Counted from the stretch's first letter, positions 1-8,103 are shown. The stretch: DNA of 64,000 nt from Sphingopyxis fribergensis (GCF_000803645.1 NZ_CP009122.1:1154501-1218500), one strand, 5' to 3'. Notes: a model not told the origin generated them from the letters alone. Numbers and translations: made by a program.

Positions 1-2
1 AG

Positions 3-893
3 AGCCTGCTGCTCGCCGAAAAGGGCCCCGGCCGCGTCAGTCCGCACTTCGTCCACGGTCGGTTGATCAACCTGATCTCGGGCCAGGTCAGCATCAAATA
101 TGGCCTGCAAGGCCCCAACCACGCCGTCGTCACCGCCTGTTCGACCGGCGCGCATTCGATCGGCGACGCGGCGCGGATGATCCGCGACGACGACGCCGAC
201 ATCATGCTCGCGGGCGGCGCCGAGGCGACGATCTGCCCAATCGGCATCGCAGGTTTCGCACAGGCGCGCGCGCTCAACGCGAGCTATAACGACCGCCCCG
301 AACAGGCGAGCCGCCCCTATGACAAGGACCGCGACGGTTTCGTCATGGGCGAAGGCGCGGGCGTCGTCGTGCTCGAGGAATATGAACATGCCAAGGCGCG
401 CGGCGCGAAGATCTACGCCGAAGTCGTCGGTTATGGCCTCTCGGGCGACGCTTATCACGTCACGGCGCCGCATCCCGATGGCTCGGGCGCGTATCGTTCG
501 ATGGAAATGGCGCTGAAAAAGGCAGGCATGACCCCCGCCGACATCGATTATATCAACGCGCACGGCACCTCGACGATGGCCGACACGATCGAACTCGGCG
601 CGGTGAAGCGGCTGTTCGGCAACGAAATCGCCAATGTGTCGATGAGTTCGACCAAGTCGGCGATCGGCCACCTGCTCGGCGGCGCGGGCGCGGTCGAGAC
701 GATTTTCTGCATCCTCGCGATCCGCGACCAGATCGTCCCCCCGACGCTCAACCTAGACAATCCCGACGAGGGCACCGAGGGCGTCGACCTGGTCCCGCAC
801 AAGGCGAAGAAGCGCAAGGTGAAGGCCGCGCTCAACAACAGCTTCGGCTTCGGCGGCACCAACGCCAGCGTCATTGTCAAGGCGATCGACTAA
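3..893 (+). CDS. fabF: beta-ketoacyl-ACP synthase II, 5' end missing
   Basis: Condensing enzyme of fatty-acid elongation: it joins malonyl-ACP to acyl-ACP in the cytoplasm. The frame is open from the window edge, so the N-terminal part of the roughly 415-residue protein lies outside. The visible part has the nucleophile motif TACSTGAHS (Cys codon 138-140), the first catalytic His in NAHGTST and the second in KSAIGHLLGGAGA, and ends in the usual NNSFGFGGTNAS. It is followed by mltG, a common order in alphaproteobacteria (acpP-fabF-mltG). Family assignment is firm; FabF rather than FabB follows from the overall sequence and this neighbourhood. Confidence 0.96.
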   Translation, partial: SLLLAEKGPGRVSPHFVHGRLINLISGQVSIKYGLQGPNHAVVTACSTGAHSIGDAARMIRDDDADIMLAGGAEATICPIGIAGFAQARALNASYNDRPEQASRPYDKDRDGFVMGEGAGVVVLEEYEHAKARGAKIYAEVVGYGLSGDAYHVTAPHPDGSGAYRSMEMALKKAGMTPADIDYINAHGTSTMADTIELGAVKRLFGNEIANVSMSSTKSAIGHLLGGAGAVETIFCILAIRDQIVPPTLNLDNPDEGTEGVDLVPHKAKKRKVKAALNNSFGFGGTNASVIVKAID

Positions 894-910
894 GCCACCG
901 TTCAAATTTC

Positions 911-980
911 GTCATTCCCGCGAAAGCGGGAACCCAGTCGCAACGCTTGCCCGCTGGGTTCCCGCTTTCGCGGGAATGAC
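911..980. repeat. 26-bp perfect inverted repeat (REP-like hairpin)
   Basis: Arms at 911-936 and 955-980 are exact reverse complements around an 18-nt loop; each arm itself holds the small palindrome CCCGCGAAAGCGGG. It lies 17 bp after the fabF stop. Similar CATTCCCGCGAAAGCGGG hairpins are familiar from intergenic regions of many sphingomonads and other proteobacteria, so this is probably one copy of a dispersed palindromic element. It may also act as a 3' stabiliser or weak terminator for fabF, but there is no T-run. Confidence 0.8.
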
Positions 981-1053
981 GATGTTGGGGACCGCAAACC
1001 CTCTTTCCTACATTTCAACGTCATGCTCTATCACCCCGTCGCCGCGCTTCGCG

Positions 1054-1108
1054 TAAAGCGACAAAGGAGACATTTCGGACGCGTATGTGCGTATCTTTTG
1101 TCGCTTTA
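1054..1108. repeat. 12-bp inverted repeat before mltG
   Basis: TAAAGCGACAAA (1054-1065) is repeated in inverted form as TTTGTCGCTTTA (1097-1108) with a 31-nt loop. It ends 21 bp before the proposed mltG start, so a transcript from fabF could fold here. Because of the symmetry both strands encode similar spurious peptides (VSFVALR). Its function is not evident; it may be another copy of a dispersed palindrome. Confidence 0.6.
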
Positions 1109-1129
1109 AGGCAAGATTGGGAGAAACTG

Positions 1130-2071
1130 GTGCATCCGTTCCGCTGGCTAACGATCGCGATCTTTGCCCTGCTTCTCACCGCTTGTTCGGGCGGCGCGCC
1201 CAAGGATGCCGAGATCGTCGTCCCGCCGGGCGCCAGCATCGCGAAGGCGGGACAGATACTCGAAGAGGCCGGCCTCGTCTCGGCGTCGAGCTTCCGCAAC
1301 GAAGCGCGCTTCTTCGGCTCGGACGATCCGATCAAGCCCGGCGAATATAAGATCGAGAAGGGGATGGACGCGGGCGACATCCTCGAATTGTTCCAGTCGG
1401 GCAAGACGATCCAGCGCCTCGTGATGATCCCCGAGGGCATGCCCTCGATCATGGTGTGGGAACGGCTGATGGCCGAGCCGCGGCTGAAGGGCGAAATCCC
1501 CGTGCCGGCCGAGGGCAGCATCCTGCCCGACAGCTACGCCTTCACCACCGGCGAAAGCCGCGCTGCGGTTGTGAAGCGGATGCAGGCGGCGATGGACAAG
1601 GCGTTCAACGAACTCTGGGCCAAACGCACGCCGCGCACCGCGGTCAAGGATCGCAACCAGGCGATGACGCTGGCGTCGATCGTCGAGAAGGAAACCGGCG
1701 TCGCCGCCGAGCGCCGCACCGTCGCTGGCGTCTATACCAACCGCCTCGGCGTCGGCATGCGGCTGCAGGCCGACCCGACGATCATCTATCCGATCACCAG
1801 GGGCAAGCCGCTCGGCCGCCGCATATTGCGCTCCGAAATCCAGGCGGTGAACGGCTATAACACCTACAGCATGATCGGCCTGCCGCAGGGCCCGATCGCA
1901 AATCCGGGAAAGGCGTCGATTGCGGCGGTCCTCGATCCCGAAGCCAACGACTATCTCTTCTTTGTCGCAAAGGGCGACGGCGGCCATGTCTTCGCGCGCA
2001 CGCTCGCCGATCACAATGCCAATGTGCAGAAATGGTATCAGCTTCGGCGTGATCGCGGGGAGATGGAGTAA
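1130..2071 (+). CDS. mltG: endolytic murein transglycosylase MltG (YceG family)
   Basis: Cleaves nascent peptidoglycan glycan strands and so ends their polymerisation, acting at the periplasmic face of the inner membrane. The YceG domain is clear, with the catalytic Glu in ASIVEKETG and the segment RLQADPTIIYP. I start at GTG 1130, preceded by GGGA at about 8 bp; an upstream ATG at 1085 lies in the inverted repeat and adds 15 unlikely residues. From this start the protein has 313 residues and an N-terminus HPFRWLTIAIFALLLTACSG, which looks like a lipoprotein signal with Cys19 as the lipidated residue, whereas MltG is usually held by a plain transmembrane helix. It follows fabF. Confidence 0.93.
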   Translation: MHPFRWLTIAIFALLLTACSGGAPKDAEIVVPPGASIAKAGQILEEAGLVSASSFRNEARFFGSDDPIKPGEYKIEKGMDAGDILELFQSGKTIQRLVMIPEGMPSIMVWERLMAEPRLKGEIPVPAEGSILPDSYAFTTGESRAAVVKRMQAAMDKAFNELWAKRTPRTAVKDRNQAMTLASIVEKETGVAAERRTVAGVYTNRLGVGMRLQADPTIIYPITRGKPLGRRILRSEIQAVNGYNTYSMIGLPQGPIANPGKASIAAVLDPEANDYLFFVAKGDGGHVFARTLADHNANVQKWYQLRRDRGEME

Positions 2072-2171
2072 CGGATACACGTCGCCTCTGCGAAGGCAGG
2101 GGCCGCAGTCATCCTTACGCGACATCGATAGCGGCCCCGGCCTTGGGGGAGCGACGAATAGGGGAGGGTAT
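2072..2171. repeat. intergenic palindromic element between mltG and hydrolase gene
   Basis: The stretch CCTCTGCGAAGGCAGGGGCC at about 2087-2106 is a short imperfect palindrome of a type often scattered in sphingomonad genomes, and a second GC-rich arm GCGGCCCCGGCC follows at about 2130. No gene is seen here; the ribosome binding site of the next gene is at its right end. Confidence 0.4.
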
Positions 2172-2924
2172 ATGACCACCGCGAAACTCTTCATCCACGG
2201 CGTCCCCGACAGCCCCGCGATCTGGCGCCCGCTGCTCGCCGCGCTGGACCTGGGCGAAACGCCGGTCGCCGTGCCCGCGCTCCCCGGCTTCACCGCATCG
2301 CTCCCCGCGGGCTTTCCCGCGACGAAAGAAGCCTATGCCGCCTGGGCGGTAGGGCAGGCGGAAGCGCTGGTTGCGGCGCACGGCCCGATCGACATCGTTG
2401 GCCACGACTGGGGCGCGCTGATCGCGCAGCGGGTCGCGATGCTGCGCCCCGACCTGATCCGCAGCTGGGCGATTTCGAATGCGGTGATCGAGCCTGAATA
2501 TCGCGGACACCGGATCGCCCGCATCTGGAACACGCCGCTACTCGGCGAAATCTTCATGGCGCTCAGCAAGCCCGGCAAGCTTGCGGAAGGGCTCGCGGCG
2601 CAGGGCATGCCGGCCGACATCGCGCACGAAGAGGCGGCGCAATGGGCGAACAAGGATAAGCGCCGCGCGATCCTGAAACTTTATCGTTCGGCCAAGGGGC
2701 TCAGTTTCGAGCACGACTGGGCACGCGATATCGACAAGCTTCCGGCGCAGGGGGCGTTGATTTGGGGCGCGAACGACCCATATGTCGAACTGTCGGTGGC
2801 GCAGCGTTACGCCGCGAATACCGGCACGCCGCTCTCCGTCATCGACGGGGCGGGGCATTGGGCGATCGCCGAACGGCCCGCAGAGGTCGCGGAGGCGCTC
2901 CGTCGTTTTTGGGCGGGGCTTTGA
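2172..2924 (+). CDS. alpha/beta-fold hydrolase with Asp nucleophile (epoxide hydrolase / dehalogenase-like)
   Basis: A 250-residue single-domain alpha/beta hydrolase with no signal peptide, so probably cytoplasmic. Visible elements are the oxyanion segment HGVPDS near residue 9, the nucleophile elbow VGHDWGA with Asp79, an acid candidate in WGANDPYVE, and the catalytic His in GAGHWAI. An Asp rather than Ser nucleophile points to the epoxide hydrolase or haloalkane dehalogenase branch; the substrate cannot be read from sequence. The start ATG 2172 has a strong GGGGAGGG at 2161-2168; the frame is open upstream but has no better start. Confidence 0.88.
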   Translation: MTTAKLFIHGVPDSPAIWRPLLAALDLGETPVAVPALPGFTASLPAGFPATKEAYAAWAVGQAEALVAAHGPIDIVGHDWGALIAQRVAMLRPDLIRSWAISNAVIEPEYRGHRIARIWNTPLLGEIFMALSKPGKLAEGLAAQGMPADIAHEEAAQWANKDKRRAILKLYRSAKGLSFEHDWARDIDKLPAQGALIWGANDPYVELSVAQRYAANTGTPLSVIDGAGHWAIAERPAEVAEALRRFWAGL

Positions 2925-3026
2925 TCGCCTAATTCGATCAACATGACCGGCCAACTCGATTTGACCCGCGCGCGCTGGTCTGCTCTTGGTGCGCCGCACA
3001 AAATCCACCAGAAAGGATTCTCTCCC

Positions 3027-3587
3027 ATGATCAATCAACCCGTTCCCGCCGTCACGCTCAAGACGCGCGTCCGCGACGAAGCCGTCGACGGCCCGAACCC
3101 GTTCCGCTGGCAGGATGTCGACACCGCCGAATTGTTCGCCGAAGGTCGTCATATCCTGTTCGGCCTGCCGGGCGCCTACACCCCGACCTGCTCGAACGAA
3201 CAGTGCCCGGGCTTCGAGCGTCTGCACGCCGACTTCGCCGCCGCCGGTGTCGCCGACATCCATTGCGTCAGCGTCAACGACGCTTTTGTGATGTATAACT
3301 GGGGCAAGAGCCTCGGCGTCCAGAATGTGAAGATGGTTCCCGACGGCTCGGGTGCGTTCACGCGCCGCATGGGCATGCTGATCAACAAGGATCACTTGGG
3401 CTTCGGCATGCGCAGCTGGCGCTACACCGCGATCGTCGACGACGGCGTCGTGGTCCAGATGTTCGTCGAACCCGGCATCAACGACGTCGGCACCGACAGC
3501 GACCCCTATGTCGAATCGACCCCAGAAAAGGCGCTCGAGTGGGTGAAGGCGAACCCGTATCAGGGCAAGCTGTCGCAGGCGGCCTGA
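3027..3587 (+). CDS. peroxiredoxin, Prx5/AhpC-TSA redoxin family
   Basis: Reduces hydrogen peroxide or organic hydroperoxides in the cytoplasm with thiol donors. The 186-residue protein has the peroxidatic motif GAYTPTCSNEQCPGF with Cys55 and a nearby Cys60, then VSVNDAFVMYNW and a conserved RSWRYTAIVDDG segment, all typical of the Prx5 subgroup that is often glutaredoxin- or glutathione-linked. The ATG at 3027 is preceded by GAAAGGA; an upstream in-frame ATG at 2943 lies right behind the previous gene and has no ribosome site. It is probably transcribed alone and ends at a strong hairpin (3595-3630). Confidence 0.94.
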   Translation: MINQPVPAVTLKTRVRDEAVDGPNPFRWQDVDTAELFAEGRHILFGLPGAYTPTCSNEQCPGFERLHADFAAAGVADIHCVSVNDAFVMYNWGKSLGVQNVKMVPDGSGAFTRRMGMLINKDHLGFGMRSWRYTAIVDDGVVVQMFVEPGINDVGTDSDPYVESTPEKALEWVKANPYQGKLSQAA

Positions 3588-3594
3588 TCCGATA

Positions 3595-3630
3595 AGCGGC
3601 CCGGCATCCCCCCCTCCCGTCCGGGCCGCT
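3595..3630 (+). terminator. hairpin after peroxiredoxin gene
   Basis: AGCGGCCCGG (3595-3604) pairs perfectly with CCGGGCCGCT (3621-3630) across a 16-nt C-rich loop, 7 bp after the peroxiredoxin stop. There is no T-run, so it is either an imperfect intrinsic terminator or an mRNA-stabilising hairpin. Confidence 0.55.
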
Positions 3631-3648
3631 GGCGCCGTACCCATCATC

Positions 3649-4146
3649 GTGACCGCGACGATGGGTGCGGCGGACCAGCTTACTTTCAACAATTTGCGCG
3701 CGGCGCATTTTCCGCCCGAGCGCAATCATATTTCGGCGCACATCACGCTGTTCCACCAGCTGCCGCCGTCGTGTCTCGACGAGCTCGACCGGCTGATTCG
3801 CCGCATCGCCGCCGATACGCCGCCGCCCGCTGCCAGCTTGCGCGAAATCTATTCGCTCGGCGGCGGTGTCGCCTATCGTATCGACAGCGAGGCGTTGCTC
3901 GCAGTCCGCGCGCGCATTGCCGATCATTTCACCGGAATGCTGACGCTCCAGGATCAGGGCACGCCGCGGCTCCATATCACGGTTCAGAACAAGGTGACGT
4001 CCGGCGAGGCCCGCGCGCTGCTCGCCGAACTCGCCGTCGACTTCCAGCCCCGCGCTCTGAAAATCGCCGGTTTGGCCGCGCATCACTATCTCGGCGGACC
4101 CTGGCAACCCGCGTTCGCACACAATTTTCGTGGAGTGCGTACATGA
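3649..4146 (+). CDS. 2'-5' RNA ligase / 2H phosphoesterase family protein
   Basis: Member of the 2H phosphoesterase superfamily (LigT-like), small cytoplasmic enzymes acting on cyclic phosphates or 2'-5' linked nucleotides. Both signature motifs are present: HIT at residues 31-33 and HIT starting at residue 109, in a 165-residue protein with the conserved segment RAAHFPPERNHI before the first motif. The start is uncertain: GTG 3649 is the first usable codon, and family members usually have a few more residues (PIIVTA) upstream, where no start codon exists. No ribosome site is obvious. The true substrate is unknown. Confidence 0.82.
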   Translation: MTATMGAADQLTFNNLRAAHFPPERNHISAHITLFHQLPPSCLDELDRLIRRIAADTPPPAASLREIYSLGGGVAYRIDSEALLAVRARIADHFTGMLTLQDQGTPRLHITVQNKVTSGEARALLAELAVDFQPRALKIAGLAAHHYLGGPWQPAFAHNFRGVRT

Positions 4147-4207
4147 TATTGACCAGCGCCAATGCCCTGCCTATAGGCGCTGCTCGCCCATCGCGGCGGC
4201 CTTTCGG

Positions 4208-4284
4208 GGCGGAGTAGCTCAGCTGGTTAGAGCAGCGGAATCATAATCCGCGTGTCGGGGGTTCGAGTCCCTCCTCCGCTACCA
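4208..4284 (+). tRNA. tRNA-Met (CAU), elongator type
   Basis: A 77-nt cloverleaf with encoded CCA (4282-4284). The acceptor stem GGCGGAG/CTCCGCT closes with one G-U pair, the D arm reads AGCTCAGCTGGTTAGAGC, the anticodon stem is GCGGA/TCCGC around the loop ATCATAA giving anticodon CAU, and the T arm contains GTTCGAGTCC. The identity elongator Met rather than lysidine-modified Ile2 is based on resemblance to known alphaproteobacterial elongator tRNA-Met. It borders an AT-richer, gene-poor stretch and an accessory arsenic operon, a typical setting for an integration site. Confidence 0.93.
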
Positions 4285-4561
4285 ATATATCTAGGCTATT
4301 GAAATAATTAGACATTTTTGGTGATCTCGGCTGCTGCGCCAATAGCCCAATAAGCTCTAACCCCTTGAAATCATGAGAGTGAATTTGGGCTTTGGCCGAA
4401 ATCTGCGATTCAATGCTGGAGTTTTGCGGGTATCATTTGCCCCCCACACGAAAAAGGGCAGCTTGCGCCTCATGTCGGCCGTTCCTGTCCTAATCGATCA
4501 ATGCCAGAAAGCCGTCATTCGTCTGTTGTCTGGCAAACGACCATTACTGGTCAGAGCCCGA
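4285..4561. other. AT-richer gene-poor segment between tRNA and ars operon
   Basis: This stretch is visibly richer in A and T than its neighbours (for example the first 100 bases after the tRNA) and carries no convincing gene. An open frame on the plus strand at 4373-4588 runs into the arsH 3' end and has no ribosome site or recognisable domain. It looks like a scar of past insertion at the tRNA 3' end. I found no repeated copy of the tRNA 3' end elsewhere in the window and no integrase. Confidence 0.5.
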
Positions 4562-5326
4562 TTATCGGTTGCCGGGCAGCCCCGCTGATTGCGCCGGTAT
4601 AACTGCAGGCTGATTCTGATCTTTGCGTTCCGAGTATCGGTCGACGAGTTGGTCGGCGTGGCCGCGCGTCAGGACGGTGAACCGCACCAATTCCTCGGCA
4701 ACATCAACGATCCTGTCGTAGTAGCTCGACGGGAGCATGCGGCCCGCTTCGTCGAACTCCTGATAGGCCTTGGCGACGCTCGACTGGTTGGGGATCGTGA
4801 TCATCCGCATCCAGCGGCCGAGGATGCGCAGCGTATTGACACTGTTGAACGATTGCGAGCCCGCCGACACCTGCATCACCGCAAGCGTCCTCCCCTGTGT
4901 CGGACGTAGCCCCTTGTAGGCGAGCGGGAGGTGATCGACCTGGGCTTTCATGAGTCCGGTGATCTGGCCGTGACGCTCGGGGCTGCACCAGACTTGCCCT
5001 TCGGACCAGAGCGAGTGCTGGCGCAGTTCCTCGACGGCAGGATGATCGTCGTCGGCGACCTGGTCGGGAAGCGGCAGGTCGGAGGGGTCGAAGATGCGCG
5101 TTTCGCAGCCGAAAAATTGGAGCAGCCGCGCGGTCTCCTCGACGACGAGCCGGGAATAGGAGCGTTCGCGTAGCGACCCGTAGAGCAGCAGGATGCGGGG
5201 AGCCGGATCGAGCGGGCCGAAGCCGAGTCCCGGCCGCGTGCGCGCGAACTCGGGGCGGAGCGCCGGAAGGTGATCGGGATCGGCAAGAGCGCGGAGGCGC
5301 TGGAAGTTAGGGGAGGCCATAATCAT
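4562..5326 (-). CDS. arsH: ArsH, NADPH-dependent FMN reductase / organoarsenical oxidase
   Basis: Flavoprotein that oxidises trivalent organoarsenicals and gives arsenic resistance in many proteobacteria. The 254-residue length is typical. The flavodoxin-like FMN phosphate loop is seen as [14 protein letters not shown], followed by the ArsH-specific segments [39 protein letters not shown] and [23 protein letters not shown]. It is the last gene of the leftward operon arsR-arsC-acr3-arsH; its ATG overlaps the acr3 stop by 4 bp, indicating translational coupling. Confidence 0.95.
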   Translation of the reverse strand: MIMASPNFQRLRALADPDHLPALRPEFARTRPGLGFGPLDPAPRILLLYGSLRERSYSRLVVEETARLLQFFGCETRIFDPSDLPLPDQVADDDHPAVEELRQHSLWSEGQVWCSPERHGQITGLMKAQVDHLPLAYKGLRPTQGRTLAVMQVSAGSQSFNSVNTLRILGRWMRMITIPNQSSVAKAYQEFDEAGRMLPSSYYDRIVDVAEELVRFTVLTRGHADQLVDRYSERKDQNQPAVIPAQSAGLPGNR

Positions 5327-6387
5327 GCTTTCGACGGCGTGCTTTCGGGGAACCAGCGCCGCCCGAACCAGAAGGCAAGATGGACGAGCAGGATGAGGAC
5401 GGGCACTTCGACGAGCGGGCCGATGACAGCCGCGAAGGCGATTGGTGAGGCGAGGCCGAAGGCCGCGATCGCAACCGCGATCGCAAGCTCGAAATTATTG
5501 CCGGCCGCCGTGAAGGCTACCGCCGTGGTGCGCGGATAATCTGCCTCGATCAGCTTGCCCATCCAAAAGCTGATGATGAACTGGACAATGAAATAGATGG
5601 TCAACGGGATCGCGATCCGCACCGCGTCGCCGGGGATGGTCACGATCTCTTCGCCCTTGAGGCTGAACATCGCGACGATCGTGAAGAGCAGTGCGACCAG
5701 CGTTACTGGCGCAATCTTTGGCAGGAAGCGCGTCTCGTACCACGCGTTGCCCTTGGCACTTGCAAGCAGCTTGCGGGTGAGAAAGCCCGCTAGAAAGGGG
5801 AGGCCGAGATAGATCAGCACAGCCTCGGCAACGGTCCAGAAGCTGACGTCGATGACGCTGCCCTCGAGCCCGAACAGGGGTGGGAGGACGGTGAGGAAGA
5901 ACCAGGCGTAGACGCTGAAGAACAGGATCTGGAAGATCGAGTTGAACGCGACAAGCGCCGCGACATATTGATTGTCGCCCTTCGCGAGCTGGTTCCAGAC
6001 GATCACCATCGCGATACAGCGCGCGAGGCCGATCAGGATTAGCCCGGTCATATATTCGGGTTTGTCCGAGAGAAAGATCGCCGCGAGCGCGAACATCAGC
6101 ACCGGGCCGATGATCCAATTCTGGACCAGAGAAATGGCGAGCACACGCCGATCGTCGAAGACGCGCGGCAGTTCGTCATAGCGCACGCGGGCCAGCGGCG
6201 GATACATCATCAGGATAAGCCCGATCGCGATCGGGATGTTGGTCGAGCCGACCGACATGGCGTCTATCGCTTGGGGCAGGCCTTCGAACATCGACCCGAG
6301 CGCGACGCCGAGCGCCATCGCGAGAAATATCCAAAGCGTGAGGTAGCGATCGAGGAACGACAGGCGTTCCCGTTCCGGGGTCGGCAT
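5323..6387 (-). CDS. acr3: Acr3-family arsenite efflux permease
   Basis: Integral membrane arsenite/H+ antiporter of the bile/arsenite/riboflavin transporter superfamily. The 354-residue protein shows about ten hydrophobic segments beginning at [16 protein letters not shown] and carries the family signature [19 protein letters not shown], whose Cys is essential in characterised Acr3 proteins, and the repeat-related [18 protein letters not shown]. It lies between arsC (11 bp gap) and arsH (4-bp overlap). It is often labelled arsB, but the sequence is Acr3, not the 12-TM ArsB type. Confidence 0.95.
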   Translation of the reverse strand: MPTPERERLSFLDRYLTLWIFLAMALGVALGSMFEGLPQAIDAMSVGSTNIPIAIGLILMMYPPLARVRYDELPRVFDDRRVLAISLVQNWIIGPVLMFALAAIFLSDKPEYMTGLILIGLARCIAMVIVWNQLAKGDNQYVAALVAFNSIFQILFFSVYAWFFLTVLPPLFGLEGSVIDVSFWTVAEAVLIYLGLPFLAGFLTRKLLASAKGNAWYETRFLPKIAPVTLVALLFTIVAMFSLKGEEIVTIPGDAVRIAIPLTIYFIVQFIISFWMGKLIEADYPRTTAVAFTAAGNNFELAIAVAIAAFGLASPIAFAAVIGPLVEVPVLILLVHLAFWFGRRWFPESTPSKA

Positions 6388-6398
6388 CGATGTTTCCT

Positions 6399-6827
6399 TC
6401 AGCTTTGCGTCCGATGGCCGGCGGCGTCGACGACCTGCTCACCATCTTCCTTGGCGAAGGCCCCGCGCTGGGGCGTGGGAAGAAGATCGAGCACGACCTC
6501 CGAAGGGCGGCAGAGCTTCACCCCGAGCCGCGACACGACGATCGGACGGTTGATCAGGATCGGGTGCGCCATCATCGCGTCGATCAGTTGGTCGTCGTTC
6601 AGTTCGGGGCGATCGAGACCGAGCTCGGCGAACGGCGTGCCCTTTTCGCGGAGCAGGTCGCGCGGCGTGATGCCGGCCCGTTCGATCAGCTGGACGAGCA
6701 ACTCCCGTGTCGGTGGTGTTTTCAGATATTCGACGACATGGGGTTCGATGCCTGCATTGCGGACCATTGCCAGCGCGTTGCGCGACGTTCCGCAGTCGGG
6801 ATTATGATAGATGATAATGTCGGTCAT
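6399..6827 (-). CDS. arsC: arsenate reductase, glutaredoxin-dependent
   Basis: Reduces arsenate to arsenite for export by Acr3, using glutathione and glutaredoxin. The 142-residue protein belongs to the ArsC/Spx thioredoxin-like family with the catalytic Cys in [11 protein letters not shown] (Cys12) and the conserved Arg in [11 protein letters not shown]. The C-terminal tail after [10 protein letters not shown] is a little longer than usual and basic. It lies 13 bp after arsR and 11 bp before acr3 in one operon. Confidence 0.95.
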   Translation of the reverse strand: MTDIIIYHNPDCGTSRNALAMVRNAGIEPHVVEYLKTPPTRELLVQLIERAGITPRDLLREKGTPFAELGLDRPELNDDQLIDAMMAHPILINRPIVVSRLGVKLCRPSEVVLDLLPTPQRGAFAKEDGEQVVDAAGHRTQS

Positions 6828-6840
6828 GATCGGGGTTCCG

Positions 6841-7170
6841 TCAGCAGCAGGCGAGTTCGGCGAGCAGCGGCTCGCAAAGCTCCGCCCGGCCCTGGCAACA
6901 GTCTTTGGCGAGAAACAGCATCAGGCCTTTGAGAGCATCGATCTCGGCGCGCTGGATGAACTGGCGGCCGCGTTTCTCGGATTTTACGAGCCCAGCTTTG
7001 GCCAGCACTGCCAGATGCGTCGAGAATGTGCTTTGCGTCAGCCCCGAGGCCTTGACGAGCTCGCCGGTCGACAGCCCTTCGGGCTCATGCTGGACCAGCA
7101 AGCGGAAAGCATCGAGCCGGGTTGGATGTGCCAGCGCCGCGAGCGTGGATAGAGCGATGTTGCTATTCAT
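6841..7170 (-). CDS. arsR: ArsR/SmtB-family arsenic repressor
   Basis: Winged-helix repressor that leaves DNA when As(III) binds to Cys thiols. The 109-residue protein has the recognition helix region LTQSTFSTHLAVLAKAGLV and the beta-wing SEKRGRQFIQ. There is no Cys in the alpha3 site used by E. coli-type ArsR; instead Cys91, Cys92 and Cys99 plus a terminal Cys108-Cys109 pair form a C-terminal site, as in the Acidithiobacillus-type ArsR. It is first in the operon and probably regulates itself through inverted repeats just upstream. Confidence 0.94.
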   Translation of the reverse strand: MNSNIALSTLAALAHPTRLDAFRLLVQHEPEGLSTGELVKASGLTQSTFSTHLAVLAKAGLVKSEKRGRQFIQRAEIDALKGLMLFLAKDCCQGRAELCEPLLAELACC

Positions 7171-7230
7171 TCATCGGGATTAGCCGATATATAAAATAAC
7201 GTCAAGACGTATCGGAAAACTCCGATGCGT
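7171..7230 (-). promoter_or_regulatory. ars promoter region with candidate ArsR operators
   Basis: Directly upstream of arsR are two inverted repeats on the same motif: ATCGG-gattag-CCGAT at 7173-7188 and ATCGGA-aaac-TCCGAT at 7211-7226, flanking an AT-rich stretch (TATATAAAATA, 7187-7197) suited to a promoter. Their position and shared half-site make them likely ArsR binding sites; this is inference from position and symmetry. Confidence 0.55.
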
Positions 7231-7465
7231 TGGCGCGAGGAGATGGGGGTACCAGAACCAGCGCGCCTTCCACCGCCCGAACGCAGGAGGTCGAGCGCCG
7301 CATTCGCCGCCTCCAGTCGGCAATATCAAGATCGGTGCGGTACACACAGCACGCCGTGACGGCGAGGCGGATTTCACCGGGAGCGGGCTCCGGTATCGGT
7401 CGCTCCACCCGCCGCAGCGGCTCGCCCGGCGCGTCGAGCTGCACGACAATCATTTTCTTGCGCAT
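7202..7465 (-). pseudogene. truncated zinc-dependent alcohol dehydrogenase, N-terminal remnant
   Basis: The first 50 or so residues read like a medium-chain zinc alcohol dehydrogenase: VVQLDAPGEPLRRVERPIPEPAPGEIRLAV then a catalytic-zinc type segment TACCVYRTDLDIADW. After that the sequence turns into a low-quality Arg-rich tail and stops at 7202 inside the ars promoter region, with no downstream two-thirds of the enzyme. Start taken at ATG 7465, with an internal ATG five codons in. It is probably a remnant cut when the ars operon was inserted. Confidence 0.65.
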
Positions 7466-7548
7466 AGCTTCATCGAACTTCTAGAGGGAGAAGGCGCCGG
7501 CACGACTGTCGCCCAAGCGCGGGCGAGGGGTGCAGCAAGAATCTCATC

Positions 7549-8103
7549 TCACGCGGCGGCTTCCCGAAGGTCGATTTCCAGCAGCGCCAGTGTCGCGTCG
7601 CCTTCATAATCGCTCGACCGGAAACCGACCATATGCTCGACCTCGATCGCTTCCCGGTTGGCGCGGCTTTCGATGGACCGCAGCCGATGAATTCCCCGCT
7701 CGCGCGCCAGGTCGACGGCATGGTGCAGCAAGCTCCATCCGACGCCGCGTCCCTTGTGCGTCGGTGCGACCGCGATCGCGACCTCGGCCAGCTCGAACCC
7801 CTGATCGGCAGCGATGAAGAGGCTGGCGACAAGCGCGCCATCAGCTTGGTCGAAGGCAAGAAGATGCTCGCGGTGGCGATGATCGACCGCGATCATCGCA
7901 GCGAGCTGCGACGGCGAAAGATGGGGCTGGGCGCTCAGGAAGCGATACTGCATATCGTCAGGGGCCAGGCCATCGTAAAGGCGGTTTACCCGGTCGCTGT
8001 CAGCGGCGCTGACCGGACGCAGCAAAAGCTCCACATTATCGCGGGTGGCGATTCTGATCTCGCCGGGTTCGGCGAGCGTCCTGTCCAATATCTGGTCGGT
8101 CAT
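7549..8103 (-). CDS. GNAT-family N-acetyltransferase
   Basis: A 184-residue acetyltransferase-fold protein using acetyl-CoA; the substrate is unknown. The acetyl-CoA pyrophosphate loop is visible as VAPTHKGRGVGWSLLHHAVDLARERGI, and the N-terminal segment VELLLRPVSAADSDRVNRLYDGLAPDDMQYRF matches the GNAT domain found in or beside CoA-binding acyltransferases (Pat-like). Genes of this type often travel with universal stress proteins and alcohol dehydrogenase in low-oxygen response regions, as here. A TTCCGTA palindrome stands about 220 bp upstream. Confidence 0.86.
   Translation of the reverse strand: MTDQILDRTLAEPGEIRIATRDNVELLLRPVSAADSDRVNRLYDGLAPDDMQYRFLSAQPHLSPSQLAAMIAVDHRHREHLLAFDQADGALVASLFIAADQGFELAEVAIAVAPTHKGRGVGWSLLHHAVDLARERGIHRLRSIESRANREAIEVEHMVGFRSSDYEGDATLALLEIDLREAAA

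Noticed and set aside
1148..2293. A 381-codon minus-strand frame opposite mltG
   Set aside because: Shadow of a well-recognised gene; no motif.
2921..2941. TTGATCG-N7-CGATCAA as an FNR box before the peroxiredoxin gene
   Set aside because: The spacer between TTGAT and ATCAA is 11 bases rather than 4, and it overlaps the stop codon of the hydrolase gene; at best an unrelated inverted repeat.
4208..4284. Reading the CAU tRNA as tRNA-Ile2 or initiator tRNA
   Set aside because: The whole sequence resembles alphaproteobacterial elongator tRNA-Met; there is no initiator-type C1-A72 mismatch. Ile2 cannot be fully excluded by eye.
4373..4588. A 71-codon plus-strand frame after the tRNA
   Set aside because: No ribosome site or domain, and it runs into the 3' end of arsH on the other strand.
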